DNA of 64,000 nucleotides. Origin: an uncultured Akkermansia sp. GTDB lineage: Bacteria; Verrucomicrobiota; Verrucomicrobiia; Verrucomicrobiales; Akkermansiaceae. Positions 1 through 8,084 of the stretch are shown piece by piece. Where the stretch lies: positions 1 through 64,000 of the forward strand of contig CANQAC010000006.1 of NCBI GenBank assembly GCA_947589345.1, given 5' to 3'. The position numbers and the translations under genes are program-made. Each line of letters opens with the position of its first letter. Position 1 is the stretch's first letter. A model generated the notes under the pieces. The model saw only the letters and a program-made list of their open reading frames with translations, was not told the DNA's origin and ran no database searches.

Positions 1-72
1 CACGGAATAAAACACGGAATAAAACACGGAATAAAACACGGAATAAAACACGGAATAAAACACGGAATAAAA
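1..72. repeat. 12-bp tandem repeat, six copies
   Basis: Six perfect copies of the unit CACGGAATAAAA run from the first base of the window, so the array probably continues to the left. The following bases (cacc) break the period. No ORF crosses it. It lies beyond the 3' end of the abiEii gene. Identical copies suggest a young array that could vary in copy number; its function is unknown. Confidence 0.95.
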
Positions 73-206
73 CACCAGGCGGCAAGGAGACGGGGCCGGG
101 CGCCGGGCTGCGCCTATTTACGATTCACGATTGACGATGTGGGATGCTAGCGCGCCGGAGCCGCGGGAAATGCGGCGTTCCGCCCAAGTTACTACCCTTT
201 TCGGCA

Positions 207-1043
207 TTATGCAATTGTATTCAACAACTTTTCCAGACAGGACATGAGATCTGCGTACTCGATGCTCTTCGCGTAGGAAAACTTTCTCCGATAATTCCTC
301 CAATATTCTTGTTGAACTTCGCTGGTTGACAGCGCCTTCAAAATTTCCCTCCATTGATCGATTGTGATGAGATACCCTCGGTGCCTAACTGTCGCCTGGA
401 TGGCTTGTTGCAAGAGAGTAAAGTTTATGGAGCGAGTGTGACTCAAAATATAAACATCATAAAAATCTCTTGGGCGTGTCGAGAGAATGCCTCGGCGTAA
501 AATGGTCTCAATTTTCTCGGCAAGTATTGTTTCCATGTTGTAGCACCAGATGGGAATGGGAGGCACCTCCTCAAAAAATGAAGGGAAATCCATTTCTACA
601 GGCTGAGGCGTTATCACATCACCTGTTGATATATCAATTTTAAACGGAACAACGATGCCCCCACTTTTTGCCTGCATGCTCAGGCGAAGTCCCCCATACT
701 CATCTTCCCGGCGTATGCTCTCAATTTTCAGCAGATCAAAATCCGTGTCATCCGCCTCATCAACTGAGCCTATCTCGACAATCGCTCGCGATATCCGATC
801 TTCGTCCAAAGGGAAATGCCGGAGTGTTGTATCAATGTCCATGGTGCTACGATGCTCCAATCCCACAATAGCTGCGACCAATACCCCGCCTTTGAGGACA
901 AAAAAATCCCGGTAGGCAGAGTCTGACAATCGGCGCAAAAATCGCTCAAACATGACATTTTGAAGCACTGCCTGCGGAGCTATGCCATGCTCTTGTGCAT
1001 AGCGGTTAAGACGTGCTTTCCAACTCATTTCATGGGAATTCAT
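207..1043 (-). CDS. abiEii: AbiEii/AbiGii-type nucleotidyltransferase toxin
   Basis: A 278-residue protein of the AbiEii family, the toxin half of type IV toxin-antitoxin systems. Family members are DNA-polymerase-beta-fold nucleotidyltransferases that modify nucleic acid targets in the cytoplasm and can abort phage infection. Visible signatures are the FVLKGG segment near residue 50, followed by a strand and the R-S-x-x-D-x-D motif (MDIDT, near residue 70) that supplies the metal-binding aspartates. Further on are FKIDIS and the conserved AEKIETI helix. The start codon overlaps the antitoxin stop by 4 bp (ATGA on the minus strand), so the two are translationally coupled. Length is ordinary for the family and no frame damage is seen. 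Confidence 0.9.
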   Translation of the reverse strand: MNSHEMSWKARLNRYAQEHGIAPQAVLQNVMFERFLRRLSDSAYRDFFVLKGGVLVAAIVGLEHRSTMDIDTTLRHFPLDEDRISRAIVEIGSVDEADDTDFDLLKIESIRREDEYGGLRLSMQAKSGGIVVPFKIDISTGDVITPQPVEMDFPSFFEEVPPIPIWCYNMETILAEKIETILRRGILSTRPRDFYDVYILSHTRSINFTLLQQAIQATVRHRGYLITIDQWREILKALSTSEVQQEYWRNYRRKFSYAKSIEYADLMSCLEKLLNTIA

Positions 1044-1633
1044 ACGAGGACTTCCAGGTAAGGGGTTAGTTTGTTCAGGACACCGAGTCGTGTGGCATAT
1101 TCAGCCAAGCGATTCAAACGAGGTTGCTTGCTCAGAAAATAGTTCTTGAGGGCGGCGGTCAACGTTTCCACGTCCATTCGGCTCCTGCTACGCAGAATAT
1201 CACAAATACAGCGCTCTGCATTATAGCACCGCACCGTATTCCCATGAGGCGTCTGTCTTTCGGAAAGTCCAAGCTTGTGTAGCTCCGATTTGATGTAGAA
1301 ACAAGTGCACAATTGCGACACACTCCGAGGAAGCGTGCAGCTCGATGGTATGGTGACCGCTTGCTTGAAGGGAGTGCGTTCTGAAAGACCATTCAGGTAG
1401 AGTGCGCTCTCGTGAGAATAGATGAGAAGAGGAAATTTGCGCTGCAAGTAGAACATATCATCCACCATAAAATGGGGGCGTACATAAACTCCGCAGCTGT
1501 ACCTCTCCAACAATCCCGCCCGCGCGTACACCTGCAGCATACCGCGACTGTAACCGAGCTGCCGCATATCGGCAGCGGTCAGCATACCCCCTTGCGCGTC
1601 CATGGCCCCCAAAATCGTGGAATCTAATTTCAC
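1040..1633 (-). CDS. abiEi: AbiEi-type antitoxin / transcriptional autoregulator
   Basis: A 197-residue AbiEi-family protein, the antitoxin of the neighbouring AbiEii. Family members carry an N-terminal winged helix-turn-helix that represses the operon, and a C-terminal domain needed to neutralise the toxin. Here the N-terminus (TILGAMDAQGGMLTAADM, then GYSRGMLQVYARAGLLERY) fits the helix-turn-helix, and a GVYV segment follows as in the family. The GTG at 1633 is chosen because an AAAGGAG Shine-Dalgarno lies about 10 nt upstream. The longer frame begins with a TTG at 1687 that is the -35 box of the promoter. A clear Shine-Dalgarno is unusual among the genes of this window, which would fit acquisition by transfer. 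Confidence 0.85.
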   Translation of the reverse strand: MKLDSTILGAMDAQGGMLTAADMRQLGYSRGMLQVYARAGLLERYSCGVYVRPHFMVDDMFYLQRKFPLLIYSHESALYLNGLSERTPFKQAVTIPSSCTLPRSVSQLCTCFYIKSELHKLGLSERQTPHGNTVRCYNAERCICDILRSRSRMDVETLTAALKNYFLSKQPRLNRLAEYATRLGVLNKLTPYLEVLV

Positions 1634-1658
1634 TTTATTCTCGCTCCTTTCTCCGACC

Positions 1659-1687
1659 TTTCTACCACAAACCAGCGACATGAGCAA
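1659..1687 (-). promoter_or_regulatory. Promoter of abiEi-abiEii
   Basis: On the minus strand TTGCTC (1687-1682) and TAGAAA (1664-1659) are 17 bp apart. This would give a leader of about 20 nt that contains the AAAGGAG site. Two further TTGACA hexamers lie upstream (1740-1735 and 1750-1745), 10 bp apart, and could be alternative -35 boxes or part of an AbiEi operator. Confidence 0.5.
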
Positions 1688-1896
1688 GAAAAATTATGCA
1701 AATCACAAGAAATACTTATTTATTTCATGCGTTTTGTCAAAACCTGTCAAGACGCCTATCTACGACAGACGATTTGGATGCTTGCGCGTGACGCGCGGGG
1801 AGGCGGGGTGACGGAAAATTTTCCGGAATCACAGATGGACATGCACATGGGCGGTGAAATTGGATGCAAGTACGCTCAGGAGGACAGCAATAGGAC

Positions 1897-1926
1897 TTGA
1901 CGCGAGGCGGGGATGCATGTTATAAC
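1897..1926 (+). promoter_or_regulatory. Promoter of the GTPase operon
   Basis: TTGACG (1897-1902), an 18-bp spacer and TATAAC (1921-1926) lie 12 nt before the ATG at 1939. The -35 box coincides with a possible in-frame TTG start, which argues against that longer start. An AGGAGG at 1878-1883 lies upstream of the promoter and would not be transcribed from it. Confidence 0.65.
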
Positions 1927-1938
1927 ATTTCGGAGCGC

Positions 1939-3705
1939 ATGGGTAACAGACTATACATATTCGACTGTTTGGACAAGAAATTGCGTGTGGCGGACGCCTC
2001 GTTCATGACGATTGGTCGTGGGCAAGGGAATGTTTTTCGCTGCAAAATGCGTGCTGAATCGGGGGGGAGCTTTGCTCTGCGCGGCGGAGTGTGCCGTTTT
2101 TTCCCCCATTCATCGGTAAGTCAATACTCATTCAACGGGGTGCAGGTGCAGACGGAGGTGCAGCTTCAGCCGGGAGTCCTCAATTTATTTGTGGTGGAGG
2201 GCGGATGCTTTTTGGGCTGGATGGGAGACGAGGACGCTCTCCCGGATTTTGGCGCGCTGAATCCGGACGAGTGGTATGTGTACGACAAAGCGACAGCTCA
2301 GTGGAGCAACCCCATGCGGCTGGAGGATATTCACGCTCTGCCCGAGACTCCCCGCGGGAAAATGCTGGTTGTTTTTAAGGGACTTACATCGTGCGCCTTT
2401 GAATTTTCTGACATACAGGAAGTCGCTCGTTTTGTCGTGAAAGGACAAGGTGAGCCTCACCGGGAGTCCCCGGCGCCGCACGCGGCGGCAAATGTCGCTT
2501 CCCAGGAGGCAGATGCCCAAAAAGAAGTCTGCTGTCCCCACTGCTGGCAGCGCTTCCCCATCTCGCACGCGCTGGCTATATCCGCCCACCCCAAATTGAT
2601 GGGTGATACGATTCTTGGAAAAGACGCCCGGCAACGCTTTACGCCGCTCAATGTGGACACGCAGGGCGTGCCGGTGGATGCCATGGGGATGAGCGTGCGC
2701 GAATACGCATGCCCGTGGTGTCACCAAAAGTTGCCATCCTTTTTCATGAGGACTCGCCAGATGATATTTTCGCTGGTCGGCATGCCCGGGGCCGGCAAAA
2801 CATATTACCTCACGACCATGCTGCACGAGCTGGAGTACGCATTGCCGCGCGAGTTCGGAATTGCCTTTCGCGATTCAGATTCCTCCGGCAATGCACCGCT
2901 CAATTCCATGCGCATCAAGTTATTTTCTGCGACCACTCCCCAGGAAGCCATCCTGGAGCAGACCTCGCCGGACAGCGAGCTCTACCACGAAGTGTGGCGC
3001 GATGGACAGCACATGCGCGCACCTCGTCCCTTTATCTACAACATGAGTCGCGAGAGCAAGGCGTACACGATGGTGCTGTACGACACAGCCGGGGCTAGCT
3101 ATGAGCTGGACGGCGTGTCGGACAAGAAGATTGCCGGTCACTTGGAGGCAGCTTCCGCCATCTTTTTCCTCTTTGATCCCACGGCTGATATTGCGTTCCG
3201 AAAAATTATCAAGACCGACGGCGCAGCTCCCATGGCCAATGGGCACCCCAAGCGCGAGCGGCAGGCGCTGATGCTCTCGGAAGTAGAGATGAGCGTGCGT
3301 GCCGCCTTGCACCTGCCGCCGGAGAAGAAGCTGGATGTTCCGTTAGCCGTCATCATTGGCAAGAGCGACATTTGGCAGGACTTGCTTGGCTCAGAGCCCT
3401 TGCTGCCCAGCGTACGAAACGGGCAATTTCAGCCCAAGTTTGTGGATGCCAACTCAACTCGCCTCCGCCAATTCCTCTTCAACATCTCCCCGAATATCTG
3501 CACCAATGCCGAAGCTATATCGAAGAATGTTCATTACTTCGCGGTGAGTTCCTTCGGCTCGGCAACGGTGAACACAACTGATGAGCATGGAAACTCCTAC
3601 ACCGTGCCGACGGATGGCAAAGTGCGCCCCAACCGAGTGAGCGACCCCGTACTCTGGGCCCTGTATTGTAAAGAACCCAGCCTATTGCGAAAGAATCGCA
3701 ACTGA
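1939..3705 (+). CDS. FHA-like / zinc-ribbon / P-loop GTPase, possible conflict-system NTPase
   Basis: 588 residues from ATG 1939. Residues 1-100 resemble a degenerate FHA domain (IGRGQGN near 25-31, FNG near 65-67). Residues 111-150 look like a GYF-type small domain (WYVY, then P and LEDI). Two CxxC knuckles, CPHC (199-202) and CPWC (258-261), would form a zinc ribbon. The P-loop domain follows, with GMPGAGKT (281-288), DTAG (382-385) as G3 and GKSD (474-477) as a likely G4. This architecture resembles the double-GTPase-type NTPases of predicted conflict systems. That is inference from motifs, and substrate and partner are unknown. It is the first gene of a tight operon; the next gene starts 16 nt after its stop. 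The C-terminus is soluble, so membrane attachment would come from the two following proteins. Confidence 0.6.
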   Translation: MGNRLYIFDCLDKKLRVADASFMTIGRGQGNVFRCKMRAESGGSFALRGGVCRFFPHSSVSQYSFNGVQVQTEVQLQPGVLNLFVVEGGCFLGWMGDEDALPDFGALNPDEWYVYDKATAQWSNPMRLEDIHALPETPRGKMLVVFKGLTSCAFEFSDIQEVARFVVKGQGEPHRESPAPHAAANVASQEADAQKEVCCPHCWQRFPISHALAISAHPKLMGDTILGKDARQRFTPLNVDTQGVPVDAMGMSVREYACPWCHQKLPSFFMRTRQMIFSLVGMPGAGKTYYLTTMLHELEYALPREFGIAFRDSDSSGNAPLNSMRIKLFSATTPQEAILEQTSPDSELYHEVWRDGQHMRAPRPFIYNMSRESKAYTMVLYDTAGASYELDGVSDKKIAGHLEAASAIFFLFDPTADIAFRKIIKTDGAAPMANGHPKRERQALMLSEVEMSVRAALHLPPEKKLDVPLAVIIGKSDIWQDLLGSEPLLPSVRNGQFQPKFVDANSTRLRQFLFNISPNICTNAEAISKNVHYFAVSSFGSATVNTTDEHGNSYTVPTDGKVRPNRVSDPVLWALYCKEPSLLRKNRN

Positions 3706-3721
3706 ACGCGACGATTCCGCT

Positions 3722-4858
3722 ATGTCCTACCAGTTCATCTATACCACGTCAAACTGCGAAGCGGACACAGACGTAACAGTTGTGGTACGCACCCAGGGCA
3801 TGGCGCCCGAGCTGGAGCAACTCGTCGTGGAACGCACCCGCGCAACGTCTTCCCGCGTCGGTCGCGAGCCCGCTTTCTCCTACTGCCCCATCTCGTATTC
3901 CGGCGAACGGTACCACCTGCTCGCCTCGGTGCGGCGGGGGGAAGCCGACCAATGCTCTGCGCACCACCTGATTTTACGTGAGTCCGAGTGTCGCCAGCTG
4001 ATGAACTCAGACGCCTTTGCCACACCTGCGGGCATCCTCCTCATGCTGGAGTTACAGCGATTTTGGGCGAAAGACTGGTCCGGGTCGCCCGTGGTGTTGG
4101 CCGAGGCAGAGGCTCGCTTTCCCGGCACATGCTCTGCCCCGCAGATGTGCGCCACATGGCAGGTGCTCACCGGTTCTTCCGAGGCGGCGGTTACGCTCCA
4201 GCGCCCACCGTACACTCATGGATGCGTCGTGACCCTGCCGACGGGCATTCGCGCGCGAGACATGTTGAGTCTGCTGCATGAGAGCGACGCGCAGAGCGCA
4301 GAGCGCGGATGGGGACGAGGGATGTGTGTGCCGGCTCTGGAAGTGCGGCTCCCGCAGGATGCAGAGCGTTTGCTTTGCGCGGTGGCATCACCACTTGAGC
4401 AACTCGCGAAAGAGGCTCGGGTCCCTCTGCTGAACTTGCATCCGGGACTCTCTGAAGTCCAACAGGTCGTTGCTCAAGTCCCGACAAAATCGCCAAACGC
4501 CGAGGAGAGTCCGACCAAGCCGCCGGCTTCTCCGTTGTCGGTGTTGCCCGTGATGCTGCCGTGCCGTTATGTAGAGTACGGCGCCGAGGGTTTGCAGGAG
4601 AGGCAAATCGACGAGGAATCCTCGCACAAATCGTATGCGCTGCTGGTTGCAGCGGGGAGCATCATCGTGCTGTGCGGGGCGGCGATTCTGCCCAATTTGA
4701 TAAACCGCAAGCCTCCTCGCGCGGCTGAGTCACAGCCCGCATCCCTGCGCCACAAGACTCGCCCCCTTCGTTCATCTTCCCCACGTCCGAAGGACGCCAG
4801 TTCACCCTCTGAACGCAGAAAAATTCGTACAGATGCCCCGGCACCCCACAGCAAATGA
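3722..4858 (+). CDS. GAP1-N-like protein with C-terminal membrane anchor
   Basis: 378 residues. The first 90 residues (YQFIYTTS start, a middle SYCPISYSGERYHLLASV stretch, then a G-x-x-D and AHHLIL) match the pattern I associate with the N-terminal domain of GTPase-associated protein 1, the usual neighbour of double-GTPase proteins in conflict operons. A middle region of about 200 residues has no recognised motif. One hydrophobic segment (roughly 306-326, ALLVAAGSIIVLCGAAIL) is followed by a 50-residue basic, Ser/Pro-rich tail. The position directly after the GTPase gene supports the assignment. The domain call is from memory of the family's sequence pattern, so confidence is moderate. Confidence 0.5.
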   Translation: MSYQFIYTTSNCEADTDVTVVVRTQGMAPELEQLVVERTRATSSRVGREPAFSYCPISYSGERYHLLASVRRGEADQCSAHHLILRESECRQLMNSDAFATPAGILLMLELQRFWAKDWSGSPVVLAEAEARFPGTCSAPQMCATWQVLTGSSEAAVTLQRPPYTHGCVVTLPTGIRARDMLSLLHESDAQSAERGWGRGMCVPALEVRLPQDAERLLCAVASPLEQLAKEARVPLLNLHPGLSEVQQVVAQVPTKSPNAEESPTKPPASPLSVLPVMLPCRYVEYGAEGLQERQIDEESSHKSYALLVAAGSIIVLCGAAILPNLINRKPPRAAESQPASLRHKTRPLRSSSPRPKDASSPSERRKIRTDAPAPHSK

Positions 4859-6983
4859 ATGGCGCTCCCTGCGGCGCACAGCCCTCTCCGGCCGTACGGA
4901 AGAGACTCTGCAGCAGCTTGAGCAGCTGCAGCGCCTGTATCCGGACGACGAGCAGGTGGCGGAGGAACTCAAGCGCCTGAAAGAGGGAAAGCCTTTGCTC
5001 GTCCTTGAAAACAAGCAGCAGCGAGCCGCGCGAAGCGTTCTGGAAGCGCAGCAGGATATTGAGAAGATACTTGAACGCTTTGGCAAACCTCAGACCATAT
5101 CTTGCGCTCATACGCATGATCTGCGTGCAGTGTTCTGCGAGTTGAAAGACCACATCAAAGTTCTGAAATCCGCCAAACAGCCCGCTCCTCAGGGTACGCG
5201 CGCCTTGCTGCGCAATTTCAAAAAAGAACTCTCGCGTCGCCGGAAAAAGAATACGCGCAGCCGAGTGATCCGCTTGGCGATAGCAGGCGGGGTCATCGTG
5301 GCGCTGGCTTGCCTTTTCGGAGTACTGCGCGGACGTGCCGGAAATCTCGTTCACCAGTTGAAGGACGCCGTGAATGCCGCTGATTGGGAGCGGACGGATG
5401 GATTGCTGAAGGCTGCAGACACCGGTATCAACCGACTCGTTCACGGCAAAGTGGCGCCCACGGTCGCGATTGCCCGCAAGTGGCAACAATTTGTACTCTC
5501 AGAGAGCACGGAGTTGACGCGACAGATGCAACTCTACGAAAAACTGGAGGCGGTGTCGTCGCTCAGTGTAGAGGAGCGAGCCCATTTCATCCGACGTATC
5601 CGTGCTTTGCCTACTCCGTATTCCACTCAATTGCTCTCGCAGTGGGATGAATTATGCCGCCCGGAGCGAGAAATCCTTGAACAGCAAAAACGCGAGTATG
5701 TCAAGCGATTCTCTGCGCCCTGCCCTGCCCCCGATTTAACAGGAAAGCCGGAGGACGACTTACCCCGGTTGCAAGAAGTCGCTCACCACCTTGCCCGTCT
5801 CATGAACGATTTTCAGGACGCCAAAGATATTTTCGCTTTGGACGATCAGCTGATTTCGCAACAAAGAGAAACTTTTCACAAAGTCCAAAATTATATTCAT
5901 GACATCGACCAGCTCTCACGTGCCACAGCCCTTATCGGCACCGCTCGCTCGTACGGAGAACATCGTCGAGCTCTGGCTGATCTGACGCCTCTGGCTTACC
6001 CGTTGGCCATGCAAATCGCGCGTGTTGCCAAAGCTTTTTGCAAGGATGAGGCAGACATTTTTGCGGCCATCCGAGGGATGAAGTATAAGCTCCCGATTTC
6101 AGGTCACGACCCCTATCCGCCTTACGTGATGAACGCCATTGTTCAGTCTGGTCCCACCTTTAGCGAGGGCGCTCCGGCTACGGCACAGCAGGTGGCGCTC
6201 ATGGAAGATATTTTCACGAGTCGTACTCTGACCCAAAAACTTTATGAACTGACTGCGCATGACGGACGCGTGAACTACTCTGAAACAACGCCGGAGCTCA
6301 CGGATCGGAACATGCTTCGATTTAAGATGTCCGCGCTGGACCCTGCGTATTCTTCAACGAACAACGTCTGCGAATGGGCATTCCCCCAAGCTGTACGCGT
6401 ACGAGTGGTGAATGCCGCCGCCTTGTTGAAAGCCACGGGCATTGAGCGTTCCTTATTTTTCCTTCGCGCCAACATCCCTGACTTGCTGGGACGCATCACG
6501 ACCGTGCACGATGAAACTTGCCCGGCCCTGGCCAAAGCGTACATGTACGACATCCTGCTTCAGCTTGCCATGGGACACAAGAAACAGCAAGTGCTCGGGC
6601 TGAGATTTGCTCCGACGCTGCGCCGCGACATGCAGTCTTTCCGGAAACTCGGAGAGAGTTTGAAGTACCCCCTGAGTGTGACGTGCTGGCTCAACCACGA
6701 CGCTGCCACCACGCGCGCTGAGCAGGCCTATGCCGCTTGGTTCAACGAGCATGCGGATCGCAATTACGCGCGGGAAATGAGTGCAAACTTGCGTCGGATG
6801 ATACATGATGTGCCGGACTATATCGGCTATGTCGACGGACAGGGAAACACCTGCTTCAAGAGTTTTCAGGCGCCTGCAGCGGATCGTACTCTCTATTATT
6901 TTTCCGGGGGTAAACTGAAGAGTTCTCCTGCGCAGAATCCCCTGTTGAACCCGGATATGTTCAGCCCCGTTTTTTCCTATTAG
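4833..6983 (+). CDS. Large single-pass membrane protein of the GTPase operon
   Basis: 716 residues, not recognised. Residues 12-140 are charged and helical, possibly coiled coil (ETLQQLEQLQRLYPDDEQVA resembles a TPR-like start). A single membrane helix lies at about 146-166, preceded by a very basic stretch (RRRKKNTRSR) that would face the cytoplasm. The remaining 550 residues would then be extracytoplasmic; they are mixed alpha/beta without a motif I can name. The ATG overlaps the upstream gene by 26 bp, so the cassette is translationally coupled. Its topology suggests a membrane-anchored effector or sensor of the GTPase module; this is inference. Confidence 0.6.
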   Translation: MPRHPTANEWRSLRRTALSGRTEETLQQLEQLQRLYPDDEQVAEELKRLKEGKPLLVLENKQQRAARSVLEAQQDIEKILERFGKPQTISCAHTHDLRAVFCELKDHIKVLKSAKQPAPQGTRALLRNFKKELSRRRKKNTRSRVIRLAIAGGVIVALACLFGVLRGRAGNLVHQLKDAVNAADWERTDGLLKAADTGINRLVHGKVAPTVAIARKWQQFVLSESTELTRQMQLYEKLEAVSSLSVEERAHFIRRIRALPTPYSTQLLSQWDELCRPEREILEQQKREYVKRFSAPCPAPDLTGKPEDDLPRLQEVAHHLARLMNDFQDAKDIFALDDQLISQQRETFHKVQNYIHDIDQLSRATALIGTARSYGEHRRALADLTPLAYPLAMQIARVAKAFCKDEADIFAAIRGMKYKLPISGHDPYPPYVMNAIVQSGPTFSEGAPATAQQVALMEDIFTSRTLTQKLYELTAHDGRVNYSETTPELTDRNMLRFKMSALDPAYSSTNNVCEWAFPQAVRVRVVNAAALLKATGIERSLFFLRANIPDLLGRITTVHDETCPALAKAYMYDILLQLAMGHKKQQVLGLRFAPTLRRDMQSFRKLGESLKYPLSVTCWLNHDAATTRAEQAYAAWFNEHADRNYAREMSANLRRMIHDVPDYIGYVDGQGNTCFKSFQAPAADRTLYYFSGGKLKSSPAQNPLLNPDMFSPVFSY

Positions 6984-6986
6984 ATC

Positions 6987-7481
6987 ATGTTAGCGGCCCT
7001 GATGTCAGATGCGCATGACGCACGGGAAAACCTGCTGGAAGCCGTGAGGAGAGCGGAGTCTGCGGGCTGTTGTCATTTGCTTTACATGGGCGATCTATCG
7101 ACGGTGGAGACTCTGCGTTTGCTGCGGCAGGAATGGAAAGGACAGATGGATCTGGTGCCCGGAAACAATGATTATCCTCGGGCGGCATTTTTGGAGTGCG
7201 TCCGCGATTGGGATGACACGCGGTACCATGCAGACACCGCCCACATTGAAGTGGGTGGTCGGCGCGTCCTCATGACTCATATACCGGGCGCTGCCCTGCA
7301 GCTGGCGGCTGAATCCGGTCAATACGACGCCATCTTTTTCGGTCACACCCACAAGCCGGTGTGTACGCGTGTGGGAGCGACTCTCGTGGCCAATCCCGGG
7401 GATATACAAGGACGCTTTGGCGCGCCTTCTTTCGGGCTATACGATACGGCGGAGAACACAGTCAAAATCATCTCTCTTTAG
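6987..7481 (+). CDS. YfcE/MJ0936-type metallophosphoesterase
   Basis: A 164-residue calcineurin-like phosphoesterase. The metal-binding motifs are all present and in order: SDAHD near residues 7-11 (D-x-H), GDLS near 35, GNND near 60, a lone His in MTHIP and GHTH near 117. YfcE-type enzymes hydrolyse phosphodiesters, and some members act on cyclic nucleotides; the physiological substrate here is unknown. The start lies 3 nt after the stop of the membrane-protein gene, so it is probably part of the same operon. A phosphodiesterase in a GTPase cassette could terminate a nucleotide signal, but the gene may simply be a co-transcribed housekeeping enzyme. Confidence 0.85.
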   Translation: MLAALMSDAHDARENLLEAVRRAESAGCCHLLYMGDLSTVETLRLLRQEWKGQMDLVPGNNDYPRAAFLECVRDWDDTRYHADTAHIEVGGRRVLMTHIPGAALQLAAESGQYDAIFFGHTHKPVCTRVGATLVANPGDIQGRFGAPSFGLYDTAENTVKIISL

Positions 7482-7491
7482 AGGACTTCCC

Positions 7492-8070
7492 ATGCAATAT
7501 CTCATCTATCACATGCCGGATGTTGCGGTGCAAATGCTCGATCCCGAAGAATTGGACGCCACGGAGCAGGCTGCATACAGGACGCGTGGGGAGCCGTTTC
7601 TGCGCGAGCGAAGCATCCTGCGCCGGGAACTCGGAACCCGCATCGGGGCGCCGGCCTCACAGGTGCAGCTCACTTATGGTCGGCACGGCAAGCCGGAGTG
7701 CGCACAGCAGCCTTTTAATTTGAGCCACAGCGGGGATTACCTCTGCATTGCCTTTCACCACCGGGACGTTGGGGTGGACATCGAACGCGTGCGTCCGCGG
7801 CGACATCTCGCGCAAATCGCCCGGCGCATCATGGAGGCAGAGCAGTTCGACGTCTGGAAGAACCGTGGCGAATCCATCGATGAATTTTATGCGTGCTGGT
7901 GCGCGGCTGAGGCTTTGACCAAATTGCGCGGCGGCAGCATTCTGCATGCGCAAGAGCAACCATTTTTATATTTGAACGGGCGCATCGAACTACCGGGAGA
8001 CCCGCAGCTCACGGTTGAGCTCTTCACTCCTGCAGTTGGGTACGCCGGCGCTGTCGCGTACTACCCGTGA
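7492..8070 (+). CDS. 4'-phosphopantetheinyl transferase, Sfp type
   Basis: A 192-residue Sfp/Gsp-type transferase, which moves the phosphopantetheine arm of coenzyme A onto carrier-protein serines. Diagnostic motifs are present: FNLSHSGDY near residue 75, VGVDIE near 93 and the FYACWCAAEALTKLRG block (the W/F-x-x-K-E-A-x-x-K signature) near 130-145. The ATG at 7492 is preceded by AGAGGA about 6 nt upstream; the longer frame runs into the phosphoesterase gene. It is the last gene of the rightward operon, ending 14 nt before the stop of a convergent gene. No polyketide or peptide synthetase lies in the window, so its carrier protein is encoded elsewhere. Confidence 0.85.
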   Translation: MQYLIYHMPDVAVQMLDPEELDATEQAAYRTRGEPFLRERSILRRELGTRIGAPASQVQLTYGRHGKPECAQQPFNLSHSGDYLCIAFHHRDVGVDIERVRPRRHLAQIARRIMEAEQFDVWKNRGESIDEFYACWCAAEALTKLRGGSILHAQEQPFLYLNGRIELPGDPQLTVELFTPAVGYAGAVAYYP

Positions 8071-8084
8071 ACTTTATGAAGGGC

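Noticed and set aside
1897-1938. TTG start for the GTPase at 1897
   Set aside because: The TTG belongs to the -35 box TTGACG; the -10 box TATAAC lies between it and ATG 1939.
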